From positions 1 through 9,203 of the forward strand of contig CALZAG010000055.1 of assembly GCA_945613045.1 (NCBI GenBank): a stretch of DNA of 9,203 nucleotides, given 5' to 3'. Source of the stretch: an uncultured Clostridia bacterium (GTDB taxonomy: Bacteria > Bacillota > Clostridia > Oscillospirales > Oscillospiraceae). Every line of letters starts with the position of its first letter. Position 1 is the first letter of the stretch. The notes under the pieces were generated by a model, which worked only from the letters and a program-made list of their open reading frames with translations, had not been told where the DNA came from and did no database searches. Made by a program: the position numbers and the translations under genes. Below, piece by piece: positions 6,921 through 9,203 of this stretch.

Positions 6921-6938
6921 ATATTATTCACTTGACCC

Positions 6939-7382
6939 TCAGCCTGCCATAAGCTCCACGTCGGCAACTCCCGCGACCGAGGACAGCCGCGACATAAGCT
7001 CCTCCGTGCTGATAACAATAGTCTCCGCCGCCGTTGATATCGTTACGAGCGCAACTCCGTTTGCCGGTATGGACTGATTGATCGTGAGTATATTTGCGCC
7101 GGATTCGGTGAAAATAGACAGTACCGAGGCAAGGGTGCCGGGCTTATCATGCAGCTTTATGTGGAAGGTCATGATAGTGTCCCGCTTCATGTCCCGGAAG
7201 GGCGCAATGGAGTCCTTATACTTGTAATAGGCGCTGCGGCTCAGATCGACCCGCTCCACCGCCTCGGCAACGGTGCGGGCCTCGCCCGTTTCGAGAAGCG
7301 ATTTCGCCTCCGTGACCTTAACAAAGACCTCGGGAAGCGCAGACGCCTCAACCAAATAGTATTTGGGCTTTATGACAGCCAT
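6939..7382 (-). CDS. HTH-ACT domain protein, PheB/UPF0735-like (147 aa)
   Basis: This is a small amino-acid-binding regulatory protein. Residues about 20-62 match the N-terminal part of the PheB-like family (VFVKVTEAKSLLETGEARTVAEAVERVDLSRSAYYKYKDSIAPF), which contains an HTH-like segment. Residues about 71-145 form an ACT domain with the ligand-loop signature HDKPGTLASVLSIFTESGANILTINQSIP. Proteins of this type commonly lie beside homoserine dehydrogenase or aspartokinase genes in Clostridia; their biochemical role is poorly defined, and the PheB name does not prove a role in phenylalanine synthesis. The start at 7382 is supported by AGGAGG seven bases upstream and by a strong promoter. As the first gene before the short aspartokinase, it may sense an aspartate-family amino acid, or supply the ACT function that the kinase seems to lack; this is inference. 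Confidence 0.88.
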   Translation of the reverse strand: MAVIKPKYYLVEASALPEVFVKVTEAKSLLETGEARTVAEAVERVDLSRSAYYKYKDSIAPFRDMKRDTIMTFHIKLHDKPGTLASVLSIFTESGANILTINQSIPANGVALVTISTAAETIVISTEELMSRLSSVAGVADVELMAG

Positions 7383-7414
7383 ATCTGACCCTCCTGTCTG
7401 TATCCGGCTTACAT

Positions 7415-7444
7415 TTGTGCTTGTATTACGGATTTTATCATAAT
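7415..7444 (+). promoter_or_regulatory. Weak candidate promoter of the YdcZ-like transporter gene
   Basis: TTGTGC (7415-7420) and CATAAT (7439-7444) are 18 bp apart on the plus strand and overlap the opposing ACT promoter, so the two could interfere with each other. The -35 match is poor. Confidence 0.3.
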
Positions 7445-7460
7445 CTCACGGACATGGCAA
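7432..7460 (-). promoter_or_regulatory. Sigma-A promoter of the ACT gene
   Basis: On the minus strand, TTGCCA (plus-strand 7455-7460) and TAAAAT (7432-7437) are separated by exactly 17 bp, each with five of six consensus bases. The start point would be near 7425, giving a leader of about 43 bases before the ATG at 7382. Confidence 0.65.
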
Positions 7461-7493
7461 GAGCCGCGGACAAAAAATAAAGGTGGAATACTT

Positions 7494-7925
7494 ATGCTTT
7501 GGGGAATAATATTCAGTATCATAGCCGGCATGGCGATGAGCGTTCAGGGCGTTATGAACACGCGCCTCGGCGAGGGGATAGGCAACATGGAGGCAAACAC
7601 CTTCGTTCAGGGCACCGCCTTTGCGCTGGCGCTTATCGTGCTCATATTCTGGCGGCAGGGCAGCTTCACGGCTTTGGGGCAGGTGAACAAGCTGTACTGG
7701 CTGGGCGGCGTGCTGGGCATAGTTATAACCCTCACGGTCATGCTGGGCATAAAAAGCCTCGGCACCACCCTTTCGATCTCCATCATCCTGATATCGCAGC
7801 TCCTCATCGCCGCTGTGATCGACGCCTTCGGGCTCATGGGCAGTGAGAAGGTCGCCTTCGGCTGGTCAAAGTACGTCGGCCTCGCCCTCATGACGGGCGG
7901 AATGCTGCTGTTTAAATATAAGTAA
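7494..7925 (+). CDS. Small DMT-type membrane transporter, YdcZ/DUF606 family (143 aa)
   Basis: This is a small integral membrane protein of the DUF606 (YdcZ) group in the drug/metabolite transporter superfamily. About five hydrophobic helices lie near residues 3-22, 34-53, 66-85, 89-112 and 124-140. Family features are the first helix ending in SVQGVMNTRLGEGIG, an FVQGTAFALAL second helix, GGVLGIVITLTVMLGIKSLG, and an SQLLIAAVIDAFG segment. The length of about 140 residues is normal. As half-size transporters, such proteins probably work as dimers or with a second copy; only one copy is present here. The start at 7494 has AGGTGG upstream. The substrate is unknown for most members. Divergence from an amino-acid regulatory gene hints at amino-acid or metabolite export, but weakly. 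Confidence 0.88.
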   Translation: MLWGIIFSIIAGMAMSVQGVMNTRLGEGIGNMEANTFVQGTAFALALIVLIFWRQGSFTALGQVNKLYWLGGVLGIVITLTVMLGIKSLGTTLSISIILISQLLIAAVIDAFGLMGSEKVAFGWSKYVGLALMTGGMLLFKYK

Positions 7926-7935
7926 ATATTGTCTC

Positions 7936-7963
7936 TTGAAAAATGCCCGGGATATGGTAAAAT
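7936..7963 (+). promoter_or_regulatory. Sigma-A promoter (extended -10) for the 75-aa membrane protein
   Basis: TTGAAA (7936-7941) and TAAAAT (7958-7963) are 16 bp apart, and TG at 7955-7956 gives an extended -10 (TGNTAAAAT). This places the start near 7970, about 28 bases before the ATG, and supports the start at 7998 rather than an in-frame ATG at 7929 that lies upstream of the promoter. Confidence 0.6.
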
Positions 7964-7997
7964 ATTTTTGTATAACATTTCCCGAGGTGAGATCAGG

Positions 7998-8225
7998 ATG
8001 GAAAAACTCGATATCTTCCGTAAGGCAGCCGCCGAAAGCTATGCCGCCGGACAGCGGGACAGCCGCCATTTCATGAGCCTGTACAGGGCGTACCTTCGGG
8101 GCGCCTCGGACGCCGCCGGAGTCCGCGAAGACGCCGAGCGCGAAAACAGTCTCAGACTGACTATCGCCGCAATGGCTTTTGCCCTGCTCGGCTGGTTTAT
8201 AACCATGTATTTCGTCTTTAAATAA
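7998..8225 (+). CDS. Small single-pass membrane protein of unknown function (75 aa)
   Basis: I do not recognise this protein. A charged, helical N-terminal half (residues 1-50) is followed by one hydrophobic segment at about 53-73 and a very short C-terminus ending in Lys, so it looks tail-anchored with the soluble part in the cytoplasm. The soluble part has two related motifs, YAAGQRDS (15-22) and YLRGASDA (32-39), both fitting Y-x-x-G-x-x-D. GAGGTGA at 7984-7990 is a good ribosome site for the ATG at 7998. It has its own promoter and a strong terminator, so it is a stand-alone unit immediately upstream of spo0A, where many Clostridia carry spoIVB. A link with sporulation is possible by position only. 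Confidence 0.72.
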   Translation: MEKLDIFRKAAAESYAAGQRDSRHFMSLYRAYLRGASDAAGVREDAERENSLRLTIAAMAFALLGWFITMYFVFK

Positions 8226-8230
8226 GTTCC

Positions 8231-8261
8231 GCCGCCCGCATACACCGTGGGCGGCTTTTTT
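8231..8261 (+). terminator. Intrinsic terminator after the 75-aa gene
   Basis: GCCGCCC (8231-8237) pairs with GGGCGGC (8249-8255); two further inner pairs (G-U and C-G) are possible, followed by six T residues. It isolates the small membrane protein gene from spo0A. Confidence 0.88.
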
Positions 8262-8271
8262 CGCTTAACTT

Positions 8272-8371
8272 TTCGACATAATTCTACAATTGGCAGAAAA
8301 TTTGGTCGAATTTTACAGCAAATGAACGCATTGTGTTAGATTATGTCAACAATTTTCACAGTCCCTCGACA
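8272..8371. promoter_or_regulatory. Cluster of Spo0A-box-like sites upstream of spo0A
   Basis: The 0A box consensus is TGTCGAA (reverse TTCGACA). A perfect copy in reverse orientation lies at 8272-8278 (TTCGACA). A one-mismatch forward copy, GGTCGAA, is at 8304-8310, and a one-mismatch reverse copy, CTCGACA, is at 8365-8371. All are in the non-coding region upstream of spo0A, as in species where Spo0A regulates its own gene. Short motifs can occur by chance, but three in 100 bp of this region is suggestive. Confidence 0.5.
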
Positions 8372-8379
8372 TGTTTCGT

Positions 8380-8417
8380 GTGCCAAAACGTTCATAATAT
8401 GGTAAATTTATACCATA
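8380..8417 (+). promoter_or_regulatory. Candidate spo0A promoter overlapping a palindrome
   Basis: GTGCCA (8380-8385), 17 bp, then TAAATT (8403-8408) preceded by TG gives a plausible extended -10 sigma-A promoter. The -10 lies inside a perfect dyad, TATGGTA (8398-8404) / TACCATA (8411-8417), with a 6-bp spacer, where a bound repressor would block it. I see no convincing sigma-H promoter. Confidence 0.4.
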
Positions 8418-8485
8418 AAAGCGGCTGTTTTGCTTAAAAAGATATTCGCAGCGCTGTTTATGCAATTTACTGGAGGAATGGAATT

Positions 8486-9203
8486 ATGGAAACCAAAACC
8501 CGCGTTCTCATCGCTGACATCGATGAAGACTTCCGTCGGCTTCTGTCTGACGTGCTGACCCGTGAGGATGATATGGAGCTCCTCGACGGCACCGACAACG
8601 GAGTCGACGCCCTGGCTCTGACCGCAGAGCTGCGCCCGGATGTTATCGTTCTGGATCTGATCCTGCTGAAGCTCGACGGGCTTGAGGTGCTCAAGCGGCT
8701 TCCTGAGGCCTGTCCGGACACGAAAGCCGTCATTGTCACTCATCTGTACAGAAGTGAGATCGTAAAACAATGCGCCGCACTCGGCGCGGCTTATTTTATC
8801 CCCGAGCCCTGCGACGTTCCGACGCTGCTCGACCGCATCCGTCAGGTAAACTCCTTTTCCCGGCAGGAGCCTGTTCCCGCCGCGAAGCCAAACGACGCAA
8901 ATCTTGAGGCTCTCGTCACTGAGATAATACATGAGATCGGCGTGCCCGCGCACATCAAGGGCTATCAGTATCTGCGTGAGGCGATCATCCTCACTATAAA
9001 TGATATGGATATCATAAACGCCGTCACCAAGGTGCTGTATCCCGAGGTGGCAAAGAAGTTCAACACCACTCCCAGCCGCGTCGAGAGAGCCATCCGCCAT
9101 GCCATCGAGGTCGCGTGGGACCGCGGCGATATCGAAACACTGCAGAAATTCTTCGGCTACACCGTTTCAAATATAAAGGGCAAGCCCACAAATTCCGAGT
9201 TCA
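8486..9203 (+). CDS. spo0A: Spo0A, master regulator of sporulation, atypical receiver domain; 3' end cut by window
   Basis: Spo0A is the response regulator that commits Bacilli and Clostridia to sporulation. Residues 1-120 are a receiver domain and about 138-239 the Spo0A effector domain, whose signatures are almost invariant: IIHEIGVPAHIKGYQYLREAI near 143, the recognition-helix region KKFNTTPSRVERAIRHAIEVAW near 193, and FGYTVSNIKGKPTNSEF at the end. About 20-30 C-terminal residues lie beyond the edge. The start at 8486 has GGAGG nine bases upstream. The receiver keeps the phospho-acceptor Asp57 (VLDL) and Thr85, but differs at positions normally fixed. The acidic pair is Asp11-Ile12 (Asp-Asp in B. 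subtilis), the Met-Pro after the acceptor is Leu-Leu (60-61), and the conserved Lys of the K-P motif is Glu107 (IPEPCD). Phosphorylation chemistry may be impaired or different, while DNA binding should be normal. Confidence 0.95.
   Translation, partial: METKTRVLIADIDEDFRRLLSDVLTREDDMELLDGTDNGVDALALTAELRPDVIVLDLILLKLDGLEVLKRLPEACPDTKAVIVTHLYRSEIVKQCAALGAAYFIPEPCDVPTLLDRIRQVNSFSRQEPVPAAKPNDANLEALVTEIIHEIGVPAHIKGYQYLREAIILTINDMDIINAVTKVLYPEVAKKFNTTPSRVERAIRHAIEVAWDRGDIETLQKFFGYTVSNIKGKPTNSEF

Larger units (their letters stand above)
8262..8485. other. Non-coding spo0A leader and control region
   Basis: No gene is seen in this AT-rich stretch. It contains the 0A-box-like cluster, the candidate promoter and palindrome described separately, and a leader of about 70 bases ending in GGAGG at 8472-8476. 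An ATG at 8478 lies out of frame with spo0A and directly after the ribosome site. Its frame runs into the spo0A coding region, so it is probably not used. Confidence 0.6.

Noticed and set aside
7929..7997. 23-residue N-terminal extension of the 75-aa membrane protein
   Set aside because: It overlaps the predicted promoter, and no ribosome site precedes it, whereas GAGGTGA precedes 7998.
8290..8312. Possible sigma-H promoter upstream of spo0A (AGAAAAT then GAAT)
   Set aside because: The spacing between the two elements is several bases too short for the sigma-H consensus and the -35 match is poor.
8478..8485. Alternative ATG just after the spo0A ribosome site
   Set aside because: It is too close to GGAGG and out of frame with Spo0A; the ATG at 8486 is correctly spaced.
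8408..9100. Minus-strand open frame (230 codons) opposite spo0A
   Set aside because: The plus strand encodes Spo0A with near-invariant motifs over the whole stretch, and the minus frame has no recognisable domain.
1..9203. CRISPR array, mobile element, tRNA or rRNA
   Set aside because: I looked for regularly spaced repeats, terminal inverted repeats with a transposase and cloverleaf or rRNA sequences, and found none.

Overview
The window looks like chromosomal DNA from an anaerobic, endospore-forming lineage of Clostridia, probably an Oscillospiraceae/Ruminococcaceae-type gut bacterium. The reasons are a Spo0A gene at the right edge, GC-rich coding regions next to AT-rich intergenic regions, GGAGG-type ribosome binding sites throughout, and protein families typical of that group (PheB-type ACT protein, PutP, an ECF sigma factor with a membrane partner). 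The assignment is inferred from gene content only. I see no IS element, integrase, CRISPR array, tRNA or rRNA.

Layout, left to right. (1) 1-288: AT-rich upstream region with promoter-like hexamers. (2) 289-1056 (+): DeoR-family repressor. It converges on the next block through a hairpin at about 1114-1146 that can terminate both strands. (3) 1145-3200 (-): a two-gene signalling operon. An ECF sigma factor (2658-3200) overlaps by 8 bp a 506-residue protein with about seven membrane helices and a large C-terminal domain, probably extracytoplasmic; this is a candidate transmembrane anti-sigma/sensor. (4) 3264-4133 (-): LysR-family regulator, divergent from (5) 4324-5850 (+): PutP-type sodium/proline symporter. 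Their 190-bp shared region holds a T-N11-A dyad and recognisable promoters in both directions. (6) A bidirectional terminator at 5872-5901 separates putP from a convergent amino-acid block on the minus strand: an HTH-ACT (PheB-like) protein (6939-7382), then an internal intrinsic terminator (6890-6920), then an unusually short aspartokinase (5915-6874). (7) Divergent from the ACT gene is a YdcZ/DUF606-type small DMT transporter (7494-7925, +), followed by a 75-residue single-pass membrane protein (7998-8225, +) with its own terminator. (8) A 226-bp region with Spo0A-box-like sites leads into spo0A (8486 to the window end, +, cut by the edge).

Most genes are regulators or small transport and metabolic units. 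The clearest functional pairings are sigma with membrane protein, LysR with PutP, and ACT protein with aspartokinase. The most unusual observation is that this Spo0A has a nearly canonical DNA-binding domain but a receiver domain lacking several normally invariant residues. These include the lysine after the fifth strand (Glu here) and one of the two acidic pocket residues (Ile here), which raises the question of whether it is controlled by a conventional phosphorelay. Also notable are the single-ACT aspartokinase lying just behind a terminator/attenuator-like hairpin, and the unnamed ECF sigma/7-TM pair.
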